Shown piece by piece: positions 45,513-55,813 of a stretch of 64,000 nucleotides of DNA (position 1 is the first letter of the stretch; the number at the start of each line of letters is the position of its first letter). Position numbers and translations under genes: made by a program. The notes under the pieces were generated by a model. The model did not search any database and had not been told where the DNA came from. It saw nothing but the letters and a program-made list of their open reading frames with translations. Origin of the DNA: Marinobacter guineae (GTDB taxonomy: Bacteria; Pseudomonadota; Gammaproteobacteria; Pseudomonadales; Oleiphilaceae); assembly GCF_002744735.1 (NCBI RefSeq), contig NZ_KZ319340.1:839030-903029 (forward strand). Reading direction: 5' to 3'.

Positions 45513-46409
45513 TTATTTCTCCTTACCAAACAGGCCGGCGGGGCGGAACAGCAGCACCAGCACCATAAGGAAGAAAATAACGGTACTGGCGGCGGGCGGG
45601 TAGAACACCTTGGTCAGTCCCTCAACCAGGCCCAGGGCGAGGCCAGACAGAATGGCACCCATGATCGAGCCCATGCCGCCGATGACCACCACGGCAAACA
45701 CCACGATGATCAGGTCGGCCCCCATCAGCGGGCTGACGGAGTAGATTGGAGCGGCCAGCACCCCGGCCAGGCCAGCCAGGCCAGCGCCAAAGGCGAAGGT
45801 CAGGGTAACCATGAGGGGGACATTCAGGCCAAAGGCCTGGGTCAGGTCGGGGTTTTCCACCCCGGCCCGCAACCGGGAGCCGAGCTTGGTGTGTTCAATC
45901 GCCCACCAGGTGGCAAAACAGACCACCAGGGAAAACACGATGGCAAACAGGCGGTAGGTGGGGAAGTACATGAACCCGAGGTTGACCACACCACTGAGCG
46001 CTTCGGGCTGGCCCGGATAGGGCGTACCAGAAACGTTGAAGTAGTTGGCAAACAGGCCCTGCAGGATGAGCGTGATGCCAAAAGTGAGCAGCAGCCCGTA
46101 AATGTGGTCGAGCTCGTAGAGCCGCTTGAGCATCAGGCGTTCAATCAAAACACCTAGAATACCGACGATAACGGGCGCCACCAGCAGTGACGCCCAGAAT
46201 CCGATCTGAAGGCTGATTCCGAACCATTGCTCCAGGAGAGAGTAGCCGATGAGGGCGATGAACGCCCCCAGCATGTACATGGCGCCATGGGCAAAGTTGA
46301 TGATATTCAGCAAGCCGAATATCACCGCCAGCCCCAGGCTCAACATGGCGTAAAACACACCCACGTTCAGCCCAAGCAGCGCCTGGGCCAGTATGACCTG
46401 TATCGACAC
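45513..46409 (-). CDS. livH: branched-chain-type amino acid ABC permease LivH
   Basis: 298 residues, about eight membrane helices. The segment FGLLNIINFAHGAMYMLGAF near the N-terminus and GVENPDLTQAFGLNVPLMVT (EAA-like loop) are LivH features. GGGGAG precedes the start. It lies between the binding protein gene and livM. Confidence 0.94.
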   Translation of the reverse strand: MSIQVILAQALLGLNVGVFYAMLSLGLAVIFGLLNIINFAHGAMYMLGAFIALIGYSLLEQWFGISLQIGFWASLLVAPVIVGILGVLIERLMLKRLYELDHIYGLLLTFGITLILQGLFANYFNVSGTPYPGQPEALSGVVNLGFMYFPTYRLFAIVFSLVVCFATWWAIEHTKLGSRLRAGVENPDLTQAFGLNVPLMVTLTFAFGAGLAGLAGVLAAPIYSVSPLMGADLIIVVFAVVVIGGMGSIMGAILSGLALGLVEGLTKVFYPPAASTVIFFLMVLVLLFRPAGLFGKEK

Positions 46410-46447
46410 GTTGGCTATCTCCCCGAAAGCAGTGGTCGGTTCTACCG

Positions 46448-47665
46448 TTAGTTAACTAATGAACATTTGGATTCGGACAGCGGAATAAATGCCTGATCCG
46501 CCGGAATCTTCGATACCACTCTCAGCAGATCCCATTCGCTTTCGGATTCCTCGGGCTTCTTCACTTCCACCAGGTACATGTCGTGCAGCATGGTACCGTT
46601 TGGGAGGATGGATCCGTCTTTCACAAACATGTCGTTCAGGGTCATTTCGCCCAGCTTGGCGCGAACGGTATCGCTGTCGTCGGTACCGGTCTCCTTGACG
46701 GCTTTCAGATAGTTGGTGACGGCGGAGTAAACGCCGGCGTGCACCATGGTGGGCATGGCGCCGTGGCGTTCAAAGAAGCGCTCCGACCAGGCCCGGGTTT
46801 CGTCGTTCTGGTTCCACACGAAGGCGGTGGTGAATTGCAGGCCCTGGGCAATGTCCAGGCCCATGCTGTGCACGTCGGTGATGAACACCAGCATACCCGC
46901 CAGTTTCTGCCCGCTTTGCACGATCCTGAACTGGTTGGCCTGTTTGATCGCGTTCACCGTGTCCTGCCCGGCGTTGGCCAGGCCGATGACGTCGGCACCG
47001 GAGGATTGAGCCTGCAGCAGATAGGACGAGAAGTCGTTGGTGGACAGCGGTGCGTTGACGTTGCCAACCACTTCGCCTCCCAGGCTCTCCACGACCGCGC
47101 CGGTGTTGTCGCGCAGGGAATGACCAAAGGCATAGTCGGCGGTGATAAAGAACCAGCTCTTGCCGCCGTTCTTGACCATGGCCGTGGCGGTGCCCACGGG
47201 CAGTGCGTGGGTATCATAGACATAGTGGATGCCATAGGGCGTGCACTGTTCCTCTGTGAGGGCAGTGGTGCCCGCCCCGGTGTTCATGGTAATGACCTTT
47301 TTGTCATTGGCCAGTCCCTGCACCGACAGGGCCACCGAGGAGTTGTCGAGGGCGGTAATCATGTCGACTTCCTCGGCATCAATCCACTCCCGGGCGGTGC
47401 TGGCGCCGATGTCCGGCTTGTTCTGGTGGTCGGCGGAGATGACCTCCACCGGTTGGCCCAGGACGGAACCACCGAAGTCCTCGATGGCCATTTTGGCTGC
47501 GATCACGGCGCCCGGACCTTCCAGGGCCTTGTAAACCCCGGACATGTCACTGAGTACACCAATTTTGAGTTTGCCGTCTGTCAGTTCAGCGGTTGCGGTG
47601 AGCGGCATCGCCAATGTGGCCACTGCAACGGCGCTTGCCAGTCCTTGTTTCAAGTGCTTCAACAT
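46448..47665 (-). CDS. liv-type ABC transporter substrate-binding protein
   Basis: 405 residues. A signal peptide (MLKHLKQGLASAVAVATLAM, cleavage after TATA) is followed by LKIGVLSDMSGVYKALEGPG, the start of a type I periplasmic binding fold, and NSSVALSVQGLANDKKVITM in the ligand cleft. Length is typical for the family that binds branched amino acids, amides, urea or aromatic acids; the ligand cannot be told from sequence. Placed between the two ATPases and the permeases in the operon. Confidence 0.92.
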   Translation of the reverse strand: MLKHLKQGLASAVAVATLAMPLTATAELTDGKLKIGVLSDMSGVYKALEGPGAVIAAKMAIEDFGGSVLGQPVEVISADHQNKPDIGASTAREWIDAEEVDMITALDNSSVALSVQGLANDKKVITMNTGAGTTALTEEQCTPYGIHYVYDTHALPVGTATAMVKNGGKSWFFITADYAFGHSLRDNTGAVVESLGGEVVGNVNAPLSTNDFSSYLLQAQSSGADVIGLANAGQDTVNAIKQANQFRIVQSGQKLAGMLVFITDVHSMGLDIAQGLQFTTAFVWNQNDETRAWSERFFERHGAMPTMVHAGVYSAVTNYLKAVKETGTDDSDTVRAKLGEMTLNDMFVKDGSILPNGTMLHDMYLVEVKKPEESESEWDLLRVVSKIPADQAFIPLSESKCSLVN

Positions 47666-47746
47666 AGTGGGATTCCTTTTCTTGTTAGATTCAGGGTCTT
47701 TTCAGATTCAGGGTAGGTGCGCTTGTGGCGCCCCTGGCCCACGGGA

Positions 47747-48466
47747 TCAGACACTCAGGTGCCTGTTCAACTGCTCTTTTTTGGCCTCAAGGTCGGCGGC
47801 GTCAATCTGTTCCACCACCTGACCATGCTCAATCACGTAGTGGCGGTCTGCCAGGGGCGCAGCAAAGCGAAAGTTCTGTTCCACCAGGATGATGGTGAAG
47901 CCCTTCTCCCGCAGTTTGCGAATCACCTGATCCAGGGATTTCAGGATTACCGGGGCCAGCCCTTCCGTGATTTCGTCCAGCAACAGCAGGTTGGCACCGG
48001 TGCGCAGGATGCGGGCAATGGCCAGCATCTGCTGTTCACCGCCGGAGAGTTTGGAGCCCTGGCTTTTCCTTCGTTCCTTGAGGTTCGGGAACATGGTGTA
48101 GATGTCGTCCACCGAAAGGCCACCTTCGGCGACCACCGGGGGCAGCTCCAGGTTTTCGTCGACATTGAGGGAAGCAAAAATGCCACGCTCTTCCGGGCAG
48201 TAGCCAAGCTTGCCGACATGGGCAATCCGGTGTGTGGGCATGTCGATGATTTCGGTGCCGTGGATCTTGATCGAGCCGGTGCGCCGGCCCACCAGGCCTA
48301 GAATGGCCTTGAGGGTGGTGGTGCGCCCGGACCCGTTGCGGCCGAGCAGCGTAATCACCTCGCCTTCGTGCAGGGTCAGGTTCATGCCGTGGAGAATGTG
48401 GGACTCGCCGTACCAGGCGTGCAGGTTTTCGATTCGGAGCAACTCCGGGCGTTGATCAGGCGGCAT
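47747..48466 (-). CDS. livF: liv-type ABC transporter ATPase LivF
   Basis: 239 residues. Walker A is LLGRNGSGRTTTLKAI, where the usual lysine of GKT is an arginine (GSGRTT), the signature LSGGEQQMLAIARIL, and Walker B LLLLDEITEGLAP. The Lys-to-Arg change in Walker A is unusual and may lower ATP turnover or mark a sequence variant. It overlaps livG by 11 nt. Confidence 0.93.
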   Translation of the reverse strand: MPPDQRPELLRIENLHAWYGESHILHGMNLTLHEGEVITLLGRNGSGRTTTLKAILGLVGRRTGSIKIHGTEIIDMPTHRIAHVGKLGYCPEERGIFASLNVDENLELPPVVAEGGLSVDDIYTMFPNLKERRKSQGSKLSGGEQQMLAIARILRTGANLLLLDEITEGLAPVILKSLDQVIRKLREKGFTIILVEQNFRFAAPLADRHYVIEHGQVVEQIDAADLEAKKEQLNRHLSV

Positions 48467-49244
48467 CGGTGGTCCCCATGTAGGCTTCCATCACGGCAGG
48501 GTTGGTGGATACGGTGTCGTAATCGCCCTCCGCCAATACCTCGCCCCGGTTCAGCACAGTGATGGTGTCGGCCAGGGTGGACACCACATTCAGGTTGTGT
48601 TCCACCATCACGATGGTGCGGCCTTCGACCACCCGTCGGATCAGATCGGTCACTGTGCCCACATCCTCGGAGCTCATGCCCTGAGTGGGTTCGTCCAGCA
48701 GCATCAGCCGGGGCTTGAGGGCGATAGTGGTGGCAATTTCCAGGGCCCGCTTCTGGCCATAAGGCAGCTCGACGGCCTTGGTGTCGGCAAAGGAACCCAG
48801 CTCCACCAGTTCCAGGGTTGCCTGGGCCTCTTCATTCAACTGGTCCAGTACCCGCATGGAGCGCCAGAACTGGTAAGAAACCCCCAGTGTGCGCTGCAGG
48901 GCAATGCGTACATTTTCGCGGGCGGACAAGTGTGGAAACACCGCCGAGATCTGGAATGAGCGGATCATGCCTCGTTGGGCAATGCCGGCGGGTCGGGAGT
49001 GGGTGATGTCTTGACCGTCGTAGATAATCTGGCCAGAACTGGGCTTGAGAAATTGGGTCAGCAGGTTGAAAAACGTGGTTTTTCCTGCTCCGTTGGGGCC
49101 AATCAGGGCATGGATGCTCCCCGTCTCCACTTTCACGTTGACGTTGTTGATTGCGGTAAAGCCCTTGAAATCCTTTTGCAGATTCCGGGTTTCGAGGATG
49201 ATCGGGGAAGGCGTTGTCTGTTCGCCCGCAGCCTGGTCGTTCAC
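48456..49244 (-). CDS. livG: liv-type ABC transporter ATPase LivG
   Basis: 262 residues from a GTG start at 49244, chosen because AAAGGGG lies just before it; a TTG eight codons earlier has no such site. Walker A is LIGPNGAGKTTFFNLL, the signature region is YGQKRALEIATTIAL, and Walker B LMLLDEPTQGMSSE. It is first in the operon livG-livF-binding protein-livH-livM-cyclodeaminase, with 187 nt upstream before fadE. Confidence 0.93.
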   Translation of the reverse strand: MNDQAAGEQTTPSPIILETRNLQKDFKGFTAINNVNVKVETGSIHALIGPNGAGKTTFFNLLTQFLKPSSGQIIYDGQDITHSRPAGIAQRGMIRSFQISAVFPHLSARENVRIALQRTLGVSYQFWRSMRVLDQLNEEAQATLELVELGSFADTKAVELPYGQKRALEIATTIALKPRLMLLDEPTQGMSSEDVGTVTDLIRRVVEGRTIVMVEHNLNVVSTLADTITVLNRGEVLAEGDYDTVSTNPAVMEAYMGTTDAA

Positions 49245-49431
49245 GGAAATACACCCCTTTCGTTTCAAGTTGGCGACCGGTGCGCCGAGGGTTCGTTATT
49301 ATTTGTTATTCAAACTCTTTTTTCTGAAAAGGTTGCAGATACTGCCAATTGAACTGACATCAAGTAATAGTCGGAGGGTGTGGAGTCTGTCAAGAAAAGA
49401 CGGGAGGCAGGGCGCCTCCCGGTGCGTGGTA

Positions 49432-51933
49432 TCAATCCCTGGCCGGGCGTTCGACAACCTTGCGTTTGCCCTTGGCGCAGCGGGACAGAGCTTTGAGGCC
49501 GTCGCCGTCAAAGGCGTCCACCCGGATCACATCGTAGAGCGCCGTCAGCGCTTCCAGCAGCTTGTCGCACTCGTCCGCCTTGACGATACCCTCCGCACAC
49601 GCCCAGTCCACCAGCTCCTTACGTTCGTGGCCCATCAGCAGGGCGATGCCATCCAGCTCGTCTTCGTCGCGGTTGCGGATGGCCTCGTGCAGCCGGCTAC
49701 GCATCTCTGCGGTCTCGTTTGCCAGCTTATAGGCATTGAGCACCCGGCCCAGGGGATCTTCCGGATCCATGGTGGTGTAGGCGCCACGGCTGATCCGCTG
49801 GCGTACCGGGGTGTCCTTGACGATGGTTTCAGCCACTCTGGCGCCGAGTTTGTCGTCCGGGCCATTGAGCCCGGTGGCGCCAAGAGGGAACACCAGCAAC
49901 CTCAGCGGCCAGCGCAGAGCAGGAACCGGGAAGTTGATGATCGCTTCGCGCATGGAGCCTTGCAGGTCCCGCAGGCAGGTTTGCAGGCTCCATTCCACCA
50001 GCGGTCGCTGATCATCCGGATAGCCTTCCTCGTGCCACTGTTTGATCACGGCGGTGGCGTAATACAGGTGCACCAGGCAGTCTGCCATCCGGCCCGAAAG
50101 CCGCTGCCGGGCCTTGAGGCCGCCACCGACTGTCAGCAGGGTAACGTCGGTCATCAGCGCGAACGCCGCCGAGAACCGCGCCAGTTGGCGGTAGCTGGAT
50201 TTGATATTGCCCTGGCGTGGTACCGATTCGATCAAGCCTCCTGTCAGGCCCAGCAGCAAGGCCCGAAGGGCGTTGCGGGTGGTGTGGGCCAGATGGCGGT
50301 AGAAAATGCCGTCGAATTTCTTTACCGCCTTGTCTTCATCTTCCATGCCGGCTGCTTCAATTTCCTCCACAATAAACGGATGGCAGCGAATGGAACCCTG
50401 GCCGAAGATCATCAGGCTGCGGGTGAGTATATTGGCTCCTTCCACGGTGATGCCAATAGGCACCGCCTGGTAGGCCCGGGCCAGAAAATTGCGGGGCCCG
50501 GTGATCACGCCCCGACCGGCGACAACATCCATGGCGTGGTTGATCACTTCCCGCATCAGGTCGGTGTTGCGGTATTTCAGCACTGCCGAGGGCACTGATG
50601 GCCGGACGCCCCGGTCCAGCATGCCGGAGGTTAGCAGCCGGGCAGCATCCATCATGTAGGTGTAGCCGGCAATGGGTTCGAGGGCTTCCTGGACGCCTTC
50701 AAACTGGCTGATGGAGCGGCCGAATTGCTCCCGGGTGTAAGCGTAGGAGCCGGTGGCAAGACTGGCGACCTTGCCGGCACCGGTGCCCAGAGCAGGCAGA
50801 GAGATGGACCGGCCGATGGAGAGGCATTCCAGCAGCATGGTCCAGCCCTTGCCGAGCATGTCCTGGCCGCCAATCACCTGTTCCATGGGAATGAAGACAT
50901 CGTTGCCCCAGGTTGGTCCGTTCATGAAGACAGTATTCATGGGCAGGTGGCGGGCACCGGCATTGACGCCTTCGGTTTCCTTCGGGACCAGCACGCAGGT
51001 CACACCAATCTCATCGTTGTCGCCCAGCAGTTTTTCAGGGTCATAGACCTTAATGGCCAGACCGATCAGTGTCGCCACCGGTGCCAGGGTAATGTAGCGC
51101 TTGTTCCAGGTGACTTTCAGACCCAGCACTTCCTTGCCGTTCCACTCACCTTTGCAGACGATGCCTTTGTCCGGAATGGCGCCGGCATCGGAGCCGGCCA
51201 CTGGAGAGGTCAGGGCAAAGCAGGGAATTTCTTCGCCACCGGCCAGTCGCGGCAGATAGTGCTGCTTCTGTTCATCGGTGCCGTAATGCATCAGCAGTTC
51301 GCCGGGGCCCAGAGAGTTGGGCACCATCACCGTGACGGCAGCGGACACACTGCGGGTGGAGATTTTCATCACAATCTCGGAATGGGCGGTATTGGAGAAA
51401 CCAAGACCACCATCCTCCTTGGGAATTACCAGGCCGAAAAAACCGTTCTCACGGATAAACTTCCAGGCCTTGTCCGGCAGGTCGTACTCCTCGTGGGTAA
51501 TTTTCCAGTCGTCCAGCATGGCACAGAGCTTTTCCACCGGGCCATCCAGAAAGGCCTGCTCTTCGCTGGTAAGGTGTGCCGGTTTTGCGTCCAGCAGTTT
51601 GTTCCATTTGGGTTTGCCGGAAAAGAGTTCGCCGTCCCAGTCCACCGAGCCGGATTTCAGGGCTTCGGCTTCGGTATCCGAGAGCTTCGGCAGCCGGCTC
51701 CGAACCCAGCCAAGCAATGGGCGGCTGAGTTTGTCGAGGCGCAAATCACCAGGAATCACCAGAATTAGCGCCAGGGCCAGCAGAACGCCGCCACACAGGA
51801 TGCTGAGAAGATGCCAGTCGTCCTGAAACAGGCCCACAAGGGTGGCAATGGACATCACTGCGGCGGCAGTGGTGCCACCGATGCCCAGATAGATCAGTAC
51901 CAGTGCACTGATCAGCAGGAGAAGAACACTCAT
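49432..51933 (-). CDS. fadE: acyl-CoA dehydrogenase, long FadE type
   Basis: 833 residues, the long FadE form. Two or three membrane helices at the N-terminus are followed by a cytoplasmic acyl-CoA dehydrogenase domain (CFALTSPVAGSDAGAIPDKG for FAD, GTGAGKVASLATGSYAYTRE, and YQAVPIGITVEGANILTRSL near the catalytic region) and a C-terminal extension. It does the first step of fatty acid beta-oxidation at the inner membrane. GGAGG precedes the ATG. A palindrome 44-61 bp upstream is a likely repressor site. Confidence 0.95.
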   Translation of the reverse strand: MSVLLLLISALVLIYLGIGGTTAAAVMSIATLVGLFQDDWHLLSILCGGVLLALALILVIPGDLRLDKLSRPLLGWVRSRLPKLSDTEAEALKSGSVDWDGELFSGKPKWNKLLDAKPAHLTSEEQAFLDGPVEKLCAMLDDWKITHEEYDLPDKAWKFIRENGFFGLVIPKEDGGLGFSNTAHSEIVMKISTRSVSAAVTVMVPNSLGPGELLMHYGTDEQKQHYLPRLAGGEEIPCFALTSPVAGSDAGAIPDKGIVCKGEWNGKEVLGLKVTWNKRYITLAPVATLIGLAIKVYDPEKLLGDNDEIGVTCVLVPKETEGVNAGARHLPMNTVFMNGPTWGNDVFIPMEQVIGGQDMLGKGWTMLLECLSIGRSISLPALGTGAGKVASLATGSYAYTREQFGRSISQFEGVQEALEPIAGYTYMMDAARLLTSGMLDRGVRPSVPSAVLKYRNTDLMREVINHAMDVVAGRGVITGPRNFLARAYQAVPIGITVEGANILTRSLMIFGQGSIRCHPFIVEEIEAAGMEDEDKAVKKFDGIFYRHLAHTTRNALRALLLGLTGGLIESVPRQGNIKSSYRQLARFSAAFALMTDVTLLTVGGGLKARQRLSGRMADCLVHLYYATAVIKQWHEEGYPDDQRPLVEWSLQTCLRDLQGSMREAIINFPVPALRWPLRLLVFPLGATGLNGPDDKLGARVAETIVKDTPVRQRISRGAYTTMDPEDPLGRVLNAYKLANETAEMRSRLHEAIRNRDEDELDGIALLMGHERKELVDWACAEGIVKADECDKLLEALTALYDVIRVDAFDGDGLKALSRCAKGKRKVVERPARD

Positions 51934-51977
51934 GGGGTAGACCTCCGTATCGTGAATGCAAACAGCCAGAATCTGCT

Positions 51978-51994
51978 TTTAACCATCGGTTAAA
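51978..51994. promoter_or_regulatory. palindromic operator candidate upstream of fadE
   Basis: TTTAACC-ATC-GGTTAAA is a perfect 17-bp palindrome 45 bp upstream of the fadE start. Its size fits a TetR-family fatty acid repressor. The regulator itself is not identified in the window, although a FabR-like TetR protein is encoded at 32668. Confidence 0.55.
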
Positions 51995-52155
51995 GTCCCT
52001 GCAGTTGCAAGGGGTCCGGGGGTGGGATGTAAAGATTGTTTGCAATAATGAAAAGCATTGTCAAAAAGCCGGAGTGAGTGGGTAAATGATTGATCCAGAC
52101 TGTGACTTTTGGTGAATACATAGATTCACTAAATTGAAGCGTCTGGAGTAATTCG

Positions 52156-53799
52156 ATGTTTGGTCCGCTCACCGTTGCGAAACGCCTTGGCCTCGGCTTT
52201 GGTCTGATTCTTTCCCTGATGATTGTAATCAGCCTGATCGGAAATAATCGTGTCGGGTTTATTGACCGGACCCTGACCGAGGTGGGCGATGGCGCCGCGG
52301 TCAAACAGCGCTACGCCATCAACTTCCGGGGCAGTGTTCACGATCGGGCCATTGCCATTAGGGATGCGGTGCTGGTGGAGAACAACCGTGCACTGCAGCG
52401 ACACCTTCAGGATATTGAACGCTTGAAGGTGTTCTACCGGGAAGCCGCTGGCCCCATGGACACCATGTTTCGCGACCAGGGCGCGACCAGTCGGGAGAAA
52501 GAGCTGCTGGGGGCTATCAGGGACATAGAGCGCCGTGCCCTGGCCCTGACCGATGACCTACTGGAGCGCCGCCTTGAAGGCGATATTGATGGTGCCAGAT
52601 CGTTCCTTTTATCGGATGTGTCTGGTGCTTACACCGAATGGCTGGACCGGATTAATGCCTTTATCGATTATCAGGAAGATGTAATAAGCGGGAATGTCGA
52701 TAACGTCAGGGCCACGGCCAGTAATTTCAACACTCTGATCCTTTCCGTCACTGGCATTGCCGTGATTCTCAGCGCGCTCGTGGCGCTGATCATTATCCGC
52801 AGGCTCAAGGGCATTCTGGGTGGTGAGCCCGAAGACGTGGCAAGGGCCATCCGTCAGCTGGCTGACGGGGAGCTGGATCAGGACATCCGCACCCAGTACC
52901 CGGACAGTGTAATGGGTGCCCTGCGGGACACGGTTGAGCGGCTGGCCGGGATTATCCGGGAAGTCCGTGCTGCCGCCGAAGAGCTTTCCAGTTCGTCTTC
53001 GGAGCTCGAAAGCACCTCGGACAATAACAGCCGCCAGATTCGCCTGCAGGCCAGCGAAGCCGAACAGATGGCGGCAGCGGTGAATCAGATGGCGGCAACG
53101 GTGAACGAAGTGGCGGGCTTTGCCGCCAGCGCGGCCACAGCGACCCGGAAAGCGGATGCGGAAGTGGAAAGTGGCAACCGGGTGGTTCAGGACACCACCG
53201 CCTCAATCGGCAAACTGGCCGAGACCCTGGAACAGGCTGCGCAGACGGTTCAGCGGGTATCCGATGACAGCGCCAATATCGAGAAGATCATTGAAGTGAT
53301 CAACGCCATTGCCGAGCAGACCAACCTGCTGGCGCTGAATGCCGCCATCGAAGCCGCCCGCGCCGGGACCCATGGCCGTGGGTTTGCGGTGGTGGCTGAC
53401 GAGGTTCGGTCACTGGCATCGCGGACCCAGGATTCCACCCGGGAAATTCAGGACATGATCGGTAACCTGCAGACTGGCGCGGGAGAGGCGGCCAAGGTGA
53501 TGGAAAGTAGCCGGGAGCTGGCCCGAACCACGGTGGACAAGACCAGCGAGGCGGAAGCGGCCCTGGCGCGGATTCGCCAGGAAGTGGGCGCCATCAATGA
53601 CATGAACGCACAGATTGCCAGTGCCTCGGAGGAACAGAGCTCCGTGGCGGAAGAGGTGAATCGCAATATCAGCCGGATTCACGACGCTACCGTCGAAACC
53701 TCAGCGGGTTCCGAGCAGGTCGCCGGTGCCAGCCGTGATCTGGCCGTGCTTTCCGGGCAGTTGCGTTCCCGGGTCAGTGTCTTTCGGCTTAAAGGCTGA
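52156..53799 (+). CDS. methyl-accepting chemotaxis protein
   Basis: 547 residues. A first membrane helix at about 11-30 ([15 protein letters not shown]) is followed by a helical periplasmic sensor of about 160 residues, a second helix near 195-215, a HAMP domain, and a cytoplasmic coiled coil with the signalling tip [20 protein letters not shown] and adjacent [14 protein letters not shown]. No C-terminal CheR-binding pentapeptide is seen. The ligand is unknown. GGAG stands before the ATG. Divergent from fadE. Confidence 0.95.
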   Translation: MFGPLTVAKRLGLGFGLILSLMIVISLIGNNRVGFIDRTLTEVGDGAAVKQRYAINFRGSVHDRAIAIRDAVLVENNRALQRHLQDIERLKVFYREAAGPMDTMFRDQGATSREKELLGAIRDIERRALALTDDLLERRLEGDIDGARSFLLSDVSGAYTEWLDRINAFIDYQEDVISGNVDNVRATASNFNTLILSVTGIAVILSALVALIIIRRLKGILGGEPEDVARAIRQLADGELDQDIRTQYPDSVMGALRDTVERLAGIIREVRAAAEELSSSSSELESTSDNNSRQIRLQASEAEQMAAAVNQMAATVNEVAGFAASAATATRKADAEVESGNRVVQDTTASIGKLAETLEQAAQTVQRVSDDSANIEKIIEVINAIAEQTNLLALNAAIEAARAGTHGRGFAVVADEVRSLASRTQDSTREIQDMIGNLQTGAGEAAKVMESSRELARTTVDKTSEAEAALARIRQEVGAINDMNAQIASASEEQSSVAEEVNRNISRIHDATVETSAGSEQVAGASRDLAVLSGQLRSRVSVFRLKG

Positions 53800-54679
53800 G
53801 ACCGCAGATCAGTAACGCCAGGGTGGCCAGTAGTACTGCAACATTGAGGCCGAGAACGGTATTAAGCTGTCGGGGATTCGCCAGAGCTCCCGGCAACCTG
53901 AGGCTTATCCACAGGGCGGCCGGCGCCGGTGCCAGGGCAAGGGCGGTCCACGCTGGCAACCAGCCTGCCAGTATGCACACGCCCAGAACACCGTAGCTAC
54001 CCAGCAACAGGGCGCCGACGAGTCTGGCTGCTATTGGTTGGCCAAGCGTGATTACCAGGTGCCGGCGCCCGGCTTTCGCGTCTGCTTCCGCATCCGGTAT
54101 CTGATTGATAAGCAAAAGCTCACTTACCAGCAGCAGACTGATTCCGGAGACTGTGATAGCGGCAGTGTCCAGCCGGGCGCCCAGGGCAACCAGGCTACCC
54201 AGAATCATCACCGGTCCAAACCCCAACCCCGGCGCAAGCAGGCAGAGGATGGGCGAACGGGTAATCCAGCGGGTGTAAGTCAGCACTAATACAACGCCGG
54301 CGGCTCCGAGCACCAGCATGGGAAGCCCACGAAGCCAGAGAAAATACAGACCGATCGCAACGACCAGTCCCAGCGTACCGAGGGCAGCCAGCAGCACACG
54401 CGTTGCTGCGCAGGGGGTCTCGGGGAGCGCCCCGCTGCCACCGGAAAACGGCGTACGCTGGGTGATCAGGTCCAGCCCCGAGACAAAGTCTTCGTATTCA
54501 TTGAGCAGATTGACAGCGGCGTGGGCCAGCAGGGCGCCGACCAATACCAGAAGCGTATCAAGTAACGTCGGCGGCTCCCCCTGTTGCCAGGCAAGGGCTA
54601 CCCCGAGACCCGCACACAAGGGGGCCAGCACCAGGAAATTGGGGCGGGCGGCACGAACAACCGCAACGGTCTCAGACAT
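53789..54679 (-). CDS. UbiA-family prenyltransferase
   Basis: 296 residues with about nine membrane helices and the two aspartate-containing motifs of the UbiA superfamily: [14 protein letters not shown] near residue 60 and [17 protein letters not shown] near 190. It resembles MenA-like enzymes that attach a polyprenyl chain to an aromatic acceptor for quinone synthesis. No other quinone gene is nearby. A GAGGAAG site precedes the ATG. It overlaps the convergent MCP end by 11 nt. Confidence 0.85.
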   Translation of the reverse strand: MSETVAVVRAARPNFLVLAPLCAGLGVALAWQQGEPPTLLDTLLVLVGALLAHAAVNLLNEYEDFVSGLDLITQRTPFSGGSGALPETPCAATRVLLAALGTLGLVVAIGLYFLWLRGLPMLVLGAAGVVLVLTYTRWITRSPILCLLAPGLGFGPVMILGSLVALGARLDTAAITVSGISLLLVSELLLINQIPDAEADAKAGRRHLVITLGQPIAARLVGALLLGSYGVLGVCILAGWLPAWTALALAPAPAALWISLRLPGALANPRQLNTVLGLNVAVLLATLALLICGLSL

Positions 54680-54715
54680 CGGGTACTTCCTCGAAGAAAC
54701 GGGGTTGGCAGACGA

Positions 54716-55603
54716 TCAGACGTAATCGGCCGCAAACACCAGCCCGAGAACAACGGGCATGACCACCAGACTGCCCAGATTGCTCAATAATACCAGCGAG
54801 GCGACCTTATGGGGTTCCTGTTGATACTGTTCTGCCACTATATAGTTCAGCACCGCCGGTGGCAGGGCAGCGAACACCCACAGCGCCGCTATTTGCATCC
54901 CTGGCAGGTCCAGAATCGCGATCATGGGCCAGGCCAGTACCAGGCCACTGGCGGGACAGGCTATCGCGCCGAGTATGCCCAGTTTCCAGTCACTGAAGTC
55001 GACATCCAGCATGCGCACCCCGAGGGCAAACAGCATCAGGGGAATACAGACGCCGCCAAGCATATTCAGTGTTTCCAGAAGCCAGTCTGGTAGCGGTACG
55101 CCGCCAAGATTCACCGAGAGCCCGGCAATACTGGCAAAGACTATAGGCAGTTTCAGGCGTTTGATGATGGAGGTGTGCGGATCAAGCATGTACAGGCCCA
55201 CAGAGAAGTGCAGCAGCATTTCCACAATAAACAGAACGATGGCCGCTGGCAGAGCGGCATCACCGAAGGCCAGCACCAGCAGTGGGATGCCCATGTTGCC
55301 GGAATTTTTGAACATCATCGGTGGCAGGAAGGTTTTCAGGTTCAGCTTCAGAAACTTTGCCAGCGGATACAGCACGATTCCCGAACCCAGCACCACAACG
55401 GTGGCGGCCAACGCCAGCTGGGCGTAGTCCTGCAGGGGGGCCTTCTGGTCAGCCAGTACTGCAAACACCAGCATGGGCACGAACAGTTCCATATTGAGAA
55501 CGTTCAGTCCCTGAATATCCGGGGTGCGGTAACGGCCATAAAGGGCACCGCAACCGGCGATCAGAAACACCGGCAACATGGTGGACAGAATCTGGCCGAT
55601 CAT
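54716..55603 (-). CDS. AEC-family transporter
   Basis: 295 residues with about ten membrane helices and the AEC family pattern (PVFLIAGCGALYGRYRTPDI at the start; MMFKNSGNMGIPLLVLAFGDAALPA in the middle). Such carriers export auxin-like or organic-acid compounds, including malate. It stands just upstream of the UbiA gene on the same strand. The ribosome site is weak. Confidence 0.87.
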   Translation of the reverse strand: MIGQILSTMLPVFLIAGCGALYGRYRTPDIQGLNVLNMELFVPMLVFAVLADQKAPLQDYAQLALAATVVVLGSGIVLYPLAKFLKLNLKTFLPPMMFKNSGNMGIPLLVLAFGDAALPAAIVLFIVEMLLHFSVGLYMLDPHTSIIKRLKLPIVFASIAGLSVNLGGVPLPDWLLETLNMLGGVCIPLMLFALGVRMLDVDFSDWKLGILGAIACPASGLVLAWPMIAILDLPGMQIAALWVFAALPPAVLNYIVAEQYQQEPHKVASLVLLSNLGSLVVMPVVLGLVFAADYV

Positions 55604-55813
55604 TCAAAAGGCTCCGAAAGGCGTAAAAAATTTATGGATGAATAATCCGTTAGGTTCGCAAGTATCGGGCCACTTCGGCAAGTATTAATCGCCGGCGTTC
55701 GACCAAAGCCTATGGCGCTGGAGGGCAGCCACCTCTCGGACAACAGTTGCGATGGCCTGCCTGGCCCACCACAATAACCCCCGCCAGTTTTCAATCTGCT
55801 GCGGAGAGCTCCT

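Noticed and set aside
46583..47716. 377-codon plus-strand frame opposite the liv binding protein
   Set aside because: Antisense to a protein with signal peptide and family motifs.
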